The notes under the pieces: model-generated
What the model saw: only the letters and a program-made list of their open reading frames with translations
Told to the model about the DNA's origin: nothing
The model's database searches: none
Position numbers and translations under genes: made by a program
In this document: positions 16,952 through 25,060 of the stretch, piece after piece
Position numbering within the stretch: position 1 is the first letter of the stretch
Layout: every line of letters begins with the position of its first letter
Assembly: GCA_910579495.1 (NCBI GenBank)
Contig: CAJTVD010000006.1
Span: 1 to 64,000 of the forward strand
Length of the DNA: 64,000 bases
Reading direction: 5' to 3'
Source of the DNA: an uncultured Lachnospiraceae bacterium
GTDB taxonomy: Bacteria > Bacillota > Clostridia > Lachnospirales > Lachnospiraceae

Positions 16952-17569
16952 ATGTATTGTATATTAGTGGCAGGTATTCCGGCAGCAGGAAAAAGTACAA
17001 TGGCAGAAGCCATATCAGAAAGGTTAAAACTTCCTGTTATTTCAAAGGATACCATAAAAGAGTTGCTGTTTGACAATGTTGGTTTTCAGTCAAGGGCAGA
17101 AAAAGTGAATCTCGGAATTGCCAGTATGGAAATCATGTATTATGCCGCAGGCCAGCTTATGAAGGCAGGGCAACCGTTTATCCTGGAGAATAATTTTGAA
17201 TATTCGTCAGAACATGGAATGAAAAATCTTTTGGAAAAATACCAATATTCCGCATTGGCCATCACTTTAACAGGTGATTACAAAGTAATCTACCAGCGTT
17301 TTCTGGAACGGGAAAGCAGTCCTCACAGGCACAGGGGCCATGTAGTGAATGACTGTTATCCGGAAAAGAAAGGGAATAATCTGGAAACCCCAAAAGCAAA
17401 AACGATTTCTTATGAAACCTTTGTCTGTGGAATAGAACAAAGAGGATTTGGCGCCTTTTGCGTTAACGGCAGGCAGATTAAGGTTGACACGACCGATTTT
17501 TCAACAATAAATATGGAAGAATTACTTGCACAGATTGCTGCATGGAAAGAGGAAATCCTGCATGGCTGA
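16952..17569 (+). CDS. P-loop ATPase/kinase (AAA_33 type)
   Basis: A protein of about 205 residues with an N-terminal Walker A, VAGIPAAGKSTMAEAI (about 6-21), directly at the start, as in zeta-toxin/AAA_33 small-molecule or nucleotide kinases. A KDTIKELLFD segment (about 33-42) and an arginine-rich lid near QRFLERESSPHRHRGH (about 110-125) complete the kinase-like layout. The ATG at 16952 follows GAGGGCG and is preferred over a GTG at 16916. The C-terminus overlaps the start of the next lipoprotein gene by 8 bases. The phosphorylated substrate is unknown; no antitoxin-like partner precedes it, so a toxin role is not supported. Confidence 0.82.
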   Translation: MYCILVAGIPAAGKSTMAEAISERLKLPVISKDTIKELLFDNVGFQSRAEKVNLGIASMEIMYYAAGQLMKAGQPFILENNFEYSSEHGMKNLLEKYQYSALAITLTGDYKVIYQRFLERESSPHRHRGHVVNDCYPEKKGNNLETPKAKTISYETFVCGIEQRGFGAFCVNGRQIKVDTTDFSTINMEELLAQIAAWKEEILHG

Positions 17570-18758
17570 CGCACGTATTCATATGGAAAAAGCGGTTATG
17601 GTGCTGTTACTGATAGGTTTCGCCGTTTTCCTTCCGGCATGTGGCACATTGAAAGAAGAAAAAGAGAGGATGCAGGCAATGGCCGCAGTTGGTGAGGCAA
17701 ACGCCGTAAAGTATATCCGTGAAAAGTATGGTTTTGAACCGGAAGTGGTACAGGCTAAAGCCTGCACTGTGAGGGATGCCGGATTCAAATTGCAGACAAC
17801 AGGTTCCGTGGATGTATGGATGGCCCATGGGCAGCAGGAATTCAGGGTGCATATCAGCGGGGAGGAAGAAGGCAAAGAGGGGCTGGATGATTACCAGTAT
17901 GGGCTCATAAAGGCGGAGGCAAAGGCGTATTTTTCTGGCCTGCTGGGATATGAGATCTATGATTTGTATCTGGAATACAGGGACAGGCAGATTGCAGGCG
18001 ACCGTTATTCGGATGAGCAAGAAGAAAATATGTTAAACGGCCTTTATCAGGAAGGGGGCTTTGGGGACTTTATGGAACAGCATCCGGTGTATTGCAGGAT
18101 TGACGATTGCCTGGGGCAGGACCTGACAGGATTTGCCATGGCAAATCCTGATGCGGCGGCATATCTGGAGGAGGCGGCAAACCATTATGGCCTGAGGGCT
18201 GTCCTGATTTCCTACAAAAGCCAGGAGGACTATGGGCGCGGCTACGCCCATACCTATGGCAGAAGCGGCCTGACAGATTTTGGGATTGAACAGGACAGTT
18301 TCTATATTCAGTCCTACGCGGTATTCGAGGAAGAAGGGGTAAAATACAGGCGTTTTGAAACGCAGGAATTGGACGGGATCTTCTTTTGCTGTGTAGATAA
18401 AGGGAATGGGGATGGGATACTGGCCAAAAGCGGCAAGGTTACCTGGCAGGAGCTGGGGAAGACGAAAAAGGATCCTGTGTCTGAAATATATTCCGTGGCC
18501 AAGGAAGAGGCGGGAGAAATCACCGTATATATACCGGAAGGGCTTTTTTGGGAGGTCTGGAAGGGGGGGGCGGTGTATATACAACATTATGGGAATGGGA
18601 GGTGGTGGCAGTATGAGCCAAACATCGCTTATACCAAGGATAAAAAATATATTTTTTTTACGTATCACAATGTAAAGGGCGGCGGTTTTGATTTTGCGGT
18701 CTTTCCCTGCATTATTTTCCATTGGGTTTCAATTCAGGCGGTTTACCCACTGGGTTGA
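17562..18758 (+). CDS. Putative lipoprotein of unknown function
   Basis: A 398-residue protein with a hydrophobic N-terminal signal and lipobox (FAVFLPACG; lipidated Cys about 27), so it is probably anchored to the outer face of the membrane. The remainder is soluble, mixed alpha/beta and rich in tyrosine and acidic residues; I do not recognise a domain. It overlaps the preceding kinase gene by 8 bases, with AGAGGAAA ahead of the ATG. Its 3' end overlaps the convergent esterase gene by 30 bases. Near the end are an eight-G run (about 18566) and a T run (about 18652), which are slippage-prone and could shift the frame between strains. Confidence 0.7.
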   Translation: MADARIHMEKAVMVLLLIGFAVFLPACGTLKEEKERMQAMAAVGEANAVKYIREKYGFEPEVVQAKACTVRDAGFKLQTTGSVDVWMAHGQQEFRVHISGEEEGKEGLDDYQYGLIKAEAKAYFSGLLGYEIYDLYLEYRDRQIAGDRYSDEQEENMLNGLYQEGGFGDFMEQHPVYCRIDDCLGQDLTGFAMANPDAAAYLEEAANHYGLRAVLISYKSQEDYGRGYAHTYGRSGLTDFGIEQDSFYIQSYAVFEEEGVKYRRFETQELDGIFFCCVDKGNGDGILAKSGKVTWQELGKTKKDPVSEIYSVAKEEAGEITVYIPEGLFWEVWKGGAVYIQHYGNGRWWQYEPNIAYTKDKKYIFFTYHNVKGGGFDFAVFPCIIFHWVSIQAVYPLG

Positions 18759-19679
18759 TGCGTCCATAGCTGTACGGCAAGCATTTGTCTGGTCCAGCGC
18801 ATTGAGCATCACAAAATCGTGGATAGTTCCCTGAACCCGCAACGCTGTCACTTCCACGCCTGCACACCGGAGCTTTTCGCCAAAGGCTTCCCCTTCGCTG
18901 CGTAAAACATCCGCCTGGCCATTTATGATCATTGTCGGAGGGAAACATCTAAGGCAGTCTATGCCAGCCCGGAGGGGAGATGCGGTTATCTGGTTTCTGT
19001 CTTCCATAGAAGCTGTATACTGCCGCCAGAACCATTTCATCCCTTCCCGATATAGATAATAGTCTGTTGCAAATTGATGGTAACTGGGCGTGTCAAAACA
19101 GGCGTTTGTTACCGGGTAATATAACAGCAGCCTGTGGGGGCATGGCCCATGCCGCATGTCTGACATCAGAACCATAGCGATTGCCATGTTCCCACCCACA
19201 CTGTCACCTGCCACTGTGGGCGTAATACCGTCTGCTATCGAAAAACAATCCCCGATAATTTCCTTGATATGGGAAAAGATAAAATAGCACTGTTCGGTTG
19301 CTGTGGGGTATTTTGCTTCCGGTGACCGGCTGTATTCGGGGAATATGACCAGTGAACCCGTCCTTGCTGAAAGCTCCCTGACTAACTTTTCGTGTGTATG
19401 GAAGCTGCCAAACACCCAGCCTGCGCCATGGATATAGTATATAACGTTTCTGATTTTTTCGCCTTTAGGCGCAATAAAATATACCGGGATACTGCCCCAC
19501 ATCCCAGTGTTGACACAAACTGAGGATATATCGGCGGGATATTTATATACCGGCGTATCCTGCATTTTCTCTAATGCCCTCCTGCCTTGCCCGGGAGGCA
19601 TCTGAAAGATCAGCGGAGGCACAGAGCTTTGGTTACAGACAGCTTCTGCAGCAGGTTCCAACGGAACACATCGTTTCAT
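18729..19679 (-). CDS. Alpha/beta hydrolase, HSL-family esterase
   Basis: A 316-residue carboxylesterase-like enzyme of the hormone-sensitive-lipase group. It shows the oxyanion-hole motif HGAGW (84-88; the usual form is HGGGW), the nucleophile elbow GDSVGG with Ser160, the acid in GQADVLRSEGE (Asp257) and the catalytic His287 in TIHDFVML, all in the expected order. It lacks a signal peptide, so it is cytoplasmic. Such enzymes hydrolyse short-chain acyl esters. It runs convergent to the lipoprotein gene and is downstream of, but about 110 bases from, the ABC permease gene on the same strand. The substrate is unknown. Confidence 0.9.
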   Translation of the reverse strand: MKRCVPLEPAAEAVCNQSSVPPLIFQMPPGQGRRALEKMQDTPVYKYPADISSVCVNTGMWGSIPVYFIAPKGEKIRNVIYYIHGAGWVFGSFHTHEKLVRELSARTGSLVIFPEYSRSPEAKYPTATEQCYFIFSHIKEIIGDCFSIADGITPTVAGDSVGGNMAIAMVLMSDMRHGPCPHRLLLYYPVTNACFDTPSYHQFATDYYLYREGMKWFWRQYTASMEDRNQITASPLRAGIDCLRCFPPTMIINGQADVLRSEGEAFGEKLRCAGVEVTALRVQGTIHDFVMLNALDQTNACRTAMDASTQWVNRLN

Positions 19680-19793
19680 ATTTCATTTTTCCTTTATGTT
19701 TTGGCTGGTTTTTATTATCATATGAAACTTTTCCGTTTTTGCATACCTGCCAGCAGCGCCGGGACATACTGGCATCCCAAATGGTTTGGTTAT

Positions 19794-22385
19794 TCAAAAT
19801 TCTGAAACGTGAAGCTGCTCCACAATACTGCCCTTATGGAACTGGCGCAGTACCAGGGACGGCACCAGGGCGGCAAAGGCCAGAAGTATTATGCTGGTAA
19901 TGATGGCAGGGGCCAGCGTTAAATGAAAGGTGAAATTCCACCTTTTGTCTATAATACTGCGTACCAGCGTCAGATCCAGCAGCAATGACAGGGCAATTCC
20001 CAGGCTGGCCGCTCCCAGGGCGTACCAGAGCCCTTCCAGGGTCATCATTTGGGCCAGTTGTTTTTGGGTCATGCCAATGCTTTGCATTGTGGCAAATTCA
20101 TGCCGCCTGGCCAAAATGGAAGTGATGAGCATATTGACAAGATTCAAAATGCCTGCAAAGCCAAAAATCAGCCCTATTGCCCCGCCTACAAAGTGGATGA
20201 TATTCCGGCTTGTCTGGGCAACGGCGCGGGCGGAATCAGCGGAGAGATAGTTGATGCTCATATCTTTTGTTTCCATATAGTTATCCAAGAAGACCGACAT
20301 ATTCTTTCTCTGGCTTTCTTCAATGTCAAATGAATATTTGTAGATCACAGGCTCGTCATAGATTTCCTTATAGATTTCAGTGGGCAGGTACAGGAATAAC
20401 CCATCGCCGCCGACCCTCACAGGGCCGCCCACTGTGTACCCCACCTCTTCATCATCCCCATTTGTCACTGCTTTTGCTAGGACAGAAAATTCCTTTATCT
20501 GCTGGCCATTTTTATACACAGCTATCCGGTCCCCTGTTTCCAGGAGGTCAAAAACAGGATTCATGGCCTTGGTCCCCATCTTGCCTTTGACACCCAGCAG
20601 GACGCCTTCCCCATTGCACATCTGTCCATAAAGGATATGGGGGTCTTTCTCCCCTTCCAGAATATTCATCCGCTCTATCGAGGCTTCCTCCATGCCATAC
20701 ACATTGCAGATTGGCTTCCCATCATCCCCGAGATTGAACACCACACCGTTTTCGGTAACGCCTGTAAGGAGGCCGCTGTAAGGTGAGTTTGAACTGATGG
20801 GCAGCTCCACGTCAAAATCATAGGTCACATTGGTATCCTCCAGGGTATTTTTATATACTGCTGTACCGTTTATAACGCCTTTTTGGGAAGAAATATCGGC
20901 GATGGTCTGTTCACTGAGGGCCATATCGCGGCTGGTAAACCCCTGCTGGTTACTCATAGACCCGGCGTTTAATATGGCGAAATCCGTGCGGATCATCTGC
21001 GCTACCTGCTTTTCGATATCCACACTGTTTGCTGCGGTCCCCACACAGTTTAACAGCACAACGCACAGCATTAGGGATATTATGATAAAAGCGCTGCGCC
21101 GTTTATTGCGGCCAAGGTTGGAAAGGGCCATTTGGGGGATGGTGGCAGTTTCCCTGCTGCGTTTTTTCTTCGCTTTTAACAGGCTGGTTTCCACATACCG
21201 GAAAGCCTGGGCTGGGGGGATGCCTGCTGCTGTCCTCACAGGCTTGCGGGTACTTAAAAAGACTGTAAAAGCTGTCAGGAAGGCGGCCGTTGCAAAGATG
21301 GAAAATGACGGGGAAATCTGGACTGCAATGTGGTTATATTCCGTATCAAGGGAGGACATGATCACCGGCATGGAAGAACGCCCAACCAAAAAACCTGCCA
21401 GAAGGCCAATGGGGAGCCCCATACATGTTAACCAGAGAGCCTGCCGGTTGATAAGCTCCTTTACCTGCCTGCGGCTCATGCCTATGGTGCGGTACAGCCC
21501 ATACCGGCGGATATCCTGCATTACGGCGATATCAAAAACATTGTAGATTAAAAGATAACCGCAGAATACAAAGAGCAGAAGGAACATTGACCCTGCTGCC
21601 AGGGTTGTGCCATCAGGGGCTGGGTTTTTGGCCTGGTTGATAATGCCGGGAAGGTAATTAGGTGCCTGCATATCGTCGGGGCTGCCACCCTGGCTGCGGG
21701 AAAATTTATCAAGCTTTTCCTGGAGATGCAGCGTGTTGGTTACGGTAATGTCAGAAAAATAAACACCGGCCAGCTCTTTGTCCTGTTTATAGGTATTGCG
21801 GAAAATATCCGGGTTGGCATCCCGGAACGCTGTACCTGCCACCAGGTAACTGACCTGGTCGCTTACGGACTCATACCAGCCTGATACTACCATTGGCAGT
21901 ACATATTCTTTTCCATGGGCAGTAAAAGCGATTGTAATTTCGGCGCCTGTTTCCGGTTCAGCGCCCAAATCCCGCAGTGCCCGGTCAGATGTGACGACTT
22001 CGTTTGCTGCCTGGGGGAACCTGCCATGGGTGGGGGAGGCAAAGACAAGCTCTGCTTCCGTTTCATCCATCACGTCAAGTTCAACATTATGGCGGATGGT
22101 ATTGGAAAGGAAGGCAACGGGCATACGCATCCCCGCGTTCTTTACAAAATCCTCTTTTTTCAGTGCCTCAAACTGTTCCAGGGACATGTTGTGGAGCTCC
22201 GCGTCCCCGCGGCTTAGTTTTAACATCTGCATGGTAAGGGAAAGGGACTGCATGGTCCCAGCCCCAATGGTAGTGACAGAGGTAAAAAGGGTGGCAGTGA
22301 GGGCAATCGCCAGCACTGCAATAAAGTTTTGGCCCCTGTTGGCGGCAAAGGTACGCCGTGTGAGGGTTTTTAACATTTCTTTCAT
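19794..22385 (-). CDS. ABC transporter permease, FtsX/MacB-like (BceB/VraG-type system)
   Basis: An 863-residue membrane permease with two FtsX-type modules: one N-terminal helix (about 15-40), a large extracellular region, a three-helix block near 270-380, then a second TM (about 430-450), another extracellular domain (about 460-720) and a final three-helix block (730-850) containing MLITSILARRHEFATMQSIGMTQKQL. It works with the ATPase encoded just upstream. Such two-component-linked transporters remove or sense cell-wall-active peptides. A separate promoter with response-regulator-like sites lies in the 73-bp gap before it. The gene order regulator-kinase-ATPase-permease supports a peptide-antibiotic detoxification role, by family knowledge. 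Confidence 0.93.
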   Translation of the reverse strand: MKEMLKTLTRRTFAANRGQNFIAVLAIALTATLFTSVTTIGAGTMQSLSLTMQMLKLSRGDAELHNMSLEQFEALKKEDFVKNAGMRMPVAFLSNTIRHNVELDVMDETEAELVFASPTHGRFPQAANEVVTSDRALRDLGAEPETGAEITIAFTAHGKEYVLPMVVSGWYESVSDQVSYLVAGTAFRDANPDIFRNTYKQDKELAGVYFSDITVTNTLHLQEKLDKFSRSQGGSPDDMQAPNYLPGIINQAKNPAPDGTTLAAGSMFLLLFVFCGYLLIYNVFDIAVMQDIRRYGLYRTIGMSRRQVKELINRQALWLTCMGLPIGLLAGFLVGRSSMPVIMSSLDTEYNHIAVQISPSFSIFATAAFLTAFTVFLSTRKPVRTAAGIPPAQAFRYVETSLLKAKKKRSRETATIPQMALSNLGRNKRRSAFIIISLMLCVVLLNCVGTAANSVDIEKQVAQMIRTDFAILNAGSMSNQQGFTSRDMALSEQTIADISSQKGVINGTAVYKNTLEDTNVTYDFDVELPISSNSPYSGLLTGVTENGVVFNLGDDGKPICNVYGMEEASIERMNILEGEKDPHILYGQMCNGEGVLLGVKGKMGTKAMNPVFDLLETGDRIAVYKNGQQIKEFSVLAKAVTNGDDEEVGYTVGGPVRVGGDGLFLYLPTEIYKEIYDEPVIYKYSFDIEESQRKNMSVFLDNYMETKDMSINYLSADSARAVAQTSRNIIHFVGGAIGLIFGFAGILNLVNMLITSILARRHEFATMQSIGMTQKQLAQMMTLEGLWYALGAASLGIALSLLLDLTLVRSIIDKRWNFTFHLTLAPAIITSIILLAFAALVPSLVLRQFHKGSIVEQLHVSEF

Positions 22386-22419
22386 AGGTATATGCTCTCC
22401 TGTATCTTTATTTGGTAAG

Positions 22420-22472
22420 AGTATACCTCTGTGGTGTTACAATTGTGGTACAGTAATGTTACAATTTTGTAC
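22420..22472 (-). promoter_or_regulatory. Regulated promoter of the ABC permease with two BceR-like sites
   Basis: On the minus strand a TATACT -10 (22425-22420) lacks a proper -35. In its place are two near-identical copies of a GTAC-N8-TTACA-like site, GTACNNAATTGTAACA (22472-22457 and 22451-22435), spaced 22 bp apart, two helical turns. The inner half TACA-N4-TGTA resembles the BceR binding pattern. The upstream copy overlaps the end of the ATPase gene. This is the layout of a promoter activated by the neighbouring OmpR-type response regulator. Confidence 0.6.
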
Positions 22473-23151
22473 CTTTTGGCAGGCTCCTATTTTGAATGCG
22501 CCCATCCTGCAGGCAGACTACATGGTCCGCAAGCTGGGCGAGCTCCAGGTTATGGGTGATCATAACAAGGGTCTGGCGGAACCTTTCCGCAGTCATTTTC
22601 AGCAGCCCTGCCACGTTCTGGCTTGTTTTGATATCAAAACTCCCCGTTGGCTCGTCGGCAAGAATAATGGCTGGCTTTGTAATCAGTGCCCTGGCAATGG
22701 CTGTACATTGCTGCCCGCCGCCGGAAAGCATATGGGGAAAATTGTTTAATTTGTCCTTAAGCCCCATGATTGCGGCCACTTCCCTGAAAAAGAACTTATC
22801 CGGGAGGCAATCATCCAGTGCAAGGGGGAATAAGATATTTTCCCTGACTGTCAGTTCCGGGATCAGATTGTTGTCCTGAAAAACAAACCCTACTTTCCTG
22901 CGGCGGAAGATTGTAAGCTGCTCCTCGGTAAGCTTTGCCAGGTCAGTACCGTCAACCACAACTGTCCCTCCGTCGGGTTTATGCAGGCCGCCCATAAGAT
23001 GGAGGAGGGTTGTCTTTCCGGAACCGGAAGCTCCGGTTATGGCGGTAAATTTACCTTTTTCAACACTTAGGCTTACTCCGTCTATGGCTTTTACCTGGCT
23101 GCAGCCAGTCCCAAAGTATTTTTTCAGGTGGTGTACTGTTATGATATCCAT
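22459..23151 (-). CDS. ABC transporter ATP-binding protein (BceA/MacB-type)
   Basis: A 230-residue ATPase of the LolD/MacB/BceA group: Walker A GASGSGKT (about 38-45), Q-loop VFQDNNLI, signature LSGGGQQ (here with a G in place of the more usual LSGGQQQR), Walker B AIILADEPTG and the H-loop in LVMITHNLELA. It energises the permease encoded next. The ATG at 23151 is preferred over the TTG two codons earlier because AAAGGGG then has normal spacing. It follows the kinase gene by 19 bases. Confidence 0.93.
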   Translation of the reverse strand: MDIITVHHLKKYFGTGCSQVKAIDGVSLSVEKGKFTAITGASGSGKTTLLHLMGGLHKPDGGTVVVDGTDLAKLTEEQLTIFRRRKVGFVFQDNNLIPELTVRENILFPLALDDCLPDKFFFREVAAIMGLKDKLNNFPHMLSGGGQQCTAIARALITKPAIILADEPTGSFDIKTSQNVAGLLKMTAERFRQTLVMITHNLELAQLADHVVCLQDGRIQNRSLPKGTKL

Positions 23152-23170
23152 TGCCAAGCCCCTTTCTTTT

Positions 23171-24184
23171 TCAGTTCAGCAGAAAGACAGAAAAAACAGT
23201 CCCCTTTCCGGCTTGTGACCTTACGCTGATATATCCTTTTTGCAGGGTAATGATGCAGCGTGCCAGGTACAGCCCCAGGCCGACCCCTTCCTCCCCGGCG
23301 GTTTCCTGGGCCCGGTAGAACCGTTTGAATATATCGTTATAGTGCTCAGGTGCGATCCCTGTGCCTGTATCTGCAATATCTATACGGGTATAAAACTGCC
23401 ATGGGCGGACGGTGATATGGATCTTCCCGCCCTTTGGCGTATACTTTACCCCATTGTCCAGGATGTTTCCCAATGCCTCTGAAGTCCATTTGGGATCATG
23501 CCGCACTGCCAGGCGGCTGTCACATTCCACTTCAATCTGTATGTCCTTTTGGTCTGCTTTTGGGCAAATGCCGCTGACTGCCTGGGCAATGGTATTGTAT
23601 AAACTGCCGGTTTCCATATGCAGGGTAAAAGTGCCGGTTTCCAGGCGGGACATTTTGATCAGCGACTGCATCAGGAAGTCCAGTTTATTGATCTGGGATG
23701 CCATAGTGGTGAGGAATTCCTTCCGCTTATCATCCGTTAACTGGTGCTGCTGTAAAATATTGGTAAACATCTGGATATTTGCAATAGGCGTTTTCACCTG
23801 ATGGGAGATATCGCTGACCAATTCCTGGATGGCCTGCTTGTCCTGCCGGTTCTGCCGCCCGTCTTCTTGCAGTTTATCATGAAACTGCATAAGCTTAAGC
23901 TGCACTTTAGAAGCCTGTGAGTCCTCGTAGGGATGGTAATTTTCCGGCTCCCGCCCATCCATAAGGGCATCCATGGTTTCACAGATACTGTTTGCAAGGC
24001 CTGATTGCTGCCGTTGCTGTTCCCGGCCCCACAAAACCGCTGCAAGAAGGGCAAAAGCGCCCAGCGCGGACAAAATAACGGGCATAATATTGAAAGGGAT
24101 GTATTTCCACAACAGGCTCAAAAGAAGAAGCAGCAGGCCTGGGGCAAACAGCAGCCTTTTTGAGGGGAAAGATTCTGGTTTCAT
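23171..24184 (-). CDS. Two-component sensor histidine kinase (intramembrane-sensing type)
   Basis: A 337-residue membrane kinase with two adjacent N-terminal helices (about 11-28 and 33-52) and almost no extracellular loop, the layout of BceS-type intramembrane sensors that read the state of their ABC transporter. The H-box is SDISHQVKTPI with phospho-acceptor His128, followed by the N-box (GNILDNGVKYTP), G1 (DTGTGIAPEHY), F-box and G2 (GEEGVGLGLYLA). It phosphorylates the response regulator encoded 3 bases upstream. It lacks HAMP and PAS domains. The gene cluster on both sides confirms the assignment. Confidence 0.93.
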   Translation of the reverse strand: MKPESFPSKRLLFAPGLLLLLLSLLWKYIPFNIMPVILSALGAFALLAAVLWGREQQRQQSGLANSICETMDALMDGREPENYHPYEDSQASKVQLKLMQFHDKLQEDGRQNRQDKQAIQELVSDISHQVKTPIANIQMFTNILQQHQLTDDKRKEFLTTMASQINKLDFLMQSLIKMSRLETGTFTLHMETGSLYNTIAQAVSGICPKADQKDIQIEVECDSRLAVRHDPKWTSEALGNILDNGVKYTPKGGKIHITVRPWQFYTRIDIADTGTGIAPEHYNDIFKRFYRAQETAGEEGVGLGLYLARCIITLQKGYISVRSQAGKGTVFSVFLLN

Positions 24185-24187
24185 TTT

Positions 24188-24874
24188 TCACACCTCTTTG
24201 TTTTTCCACAGATAGCCCATTCCCCGGACAGTCTGGATGTAGGAATGGGAGGCATCCTCGATCTTGGCCCGCAGGCGGTTCATGGTTACAGTAAGTGTGT
24301 GGTCGTCAATATAGTTTCCCTCACAGTCCCACAGCTTTTCCAGCAGGAGCTGGCGGGTTACAATATTTCCGGCATTGCCTGTCAGAAGCCTTAACATCTT
24401 GTATTCATTAGGGGTGATGGCCAGCTTTTGCCCGCCTTTAACAGCTGTAAGGAGCTGGAAATCCAGATGCAGGAAGCCATCGTCATAACAATCCGGGGAT
24501 TTTGCCGTAAGGGCGTTCCGGCGCAGTGCTACCTCTATGCGGCATTTCAGGATTTGTGTGTGAAAGGGTTTGGTAATGTAATCCTCTGCCCCCAGATTGA
24601 AACCTGCCAGGACATCCTCTTCCAAATCCTTGGCGGTGAGGAAAATCACTGGCAGCTTTGGCAGGAGTTCTTTGAATTCCCGGCAGAGGCCAAAACCATT
24701 TCCGTCAGGCAGGTTCACATCCAGGATTGCCAGGTCAAAGTGTTCGTTTTTTATAAGCTGCCTGGCCTTTTGGCAGTTATAAGATGCCACTGTCAGATAA
24801 CCGCTTATATCCAGCTCAAAACATAGTCCGGCGCTTAAGGCCAGATCATCCTCAACTACTAAAATTTTTGCCAT
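24188..24874 (-). CDS. OmpR-family response regulator
   Basis: A 228-residue DNA-binding regulator. The receiver domain has the acidic pocket VVEDD (7-10) and phospho-acceptor Asp52 in LAILDVNLPDG; the switch and lysine positions are FLTAKD and YITKPF. The C-terminal winged helix (about 130-225) carries NEYKMLRLLTGNAGNIVTRQLLLEKLWD and DDHTLTVTMNRLRAKIED. It is the first gene of the regulator-kinase-ATPase-permease cluster and has a consensus promoter upstream. Its likely binding sites precede the permease gene. Confidence 0.95.
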   Translation of the reverse strand: MAKILVVEDDLALSAGLCFELDISGYLTVASYNCQKARQLIKNEHFDLAILDVNLPDGNGFGLCREFKELLPKLPVIFLTAKDLEEDVLAGFNLGAEDYITKPFHTQILKCRIEVALRRNALTAKSPDCYDDGFLHLDFQLLTAVKGGQKLAITPNEYKMLRLLTGNAGNIVTRQLLLEKLWDCEGNYIDDHTLTVTMNRLRAKIEDASHSYIQTVRGMGYLWKNKEV

Positions 24875-24908
24875 ATATTTGCCGCCTTTGCTTTTTGTTA
24901 TGAAACAA

Positions 24909-24937
24909 ATTATAACTTATTGCAGGAAAGGCTGCAA
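24909..24937 (-). promoter_or_regulatory. Promoter of the response-regulator operon
   Basis: On the minus strand TTGCAG (24937-24932) and a perfect TATAAT (24914-24909) are separated by exactly 17 bp. This gives a transcription start about 25-30 bases upstream of the response regulator ATG. It sits in the 186-bp divergent gap with the Lhr helicase gene. Confidence 0.75.
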
Positions 24938-25060
24938 TCTCCATTGAGATTACGGAAATCAATATTTAAAACTGCGGCTTTCTGTGTTAAACTTATCCCA
25001 TATTGATGGGCTTTGGGAGAAAATGGGCAGATTTAGAAGGCAGCGGTACAGGTGGTCATA

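Noticed and set aside
16952..17569. Reading the P-loop kinase as a zeta-type toxin
   Set aside because: No epsilon-like antitoxin gene precedes it and the flanking genes are an acetyltransferase and a lipoprotein; a general small-molecule kinase is the safer reading.
20830..22749. Long plus-strand frames opposite the ABC permease and ATPase genes
   Set aside because: They are mirror frames of clearly coding sequence and have no start signals.
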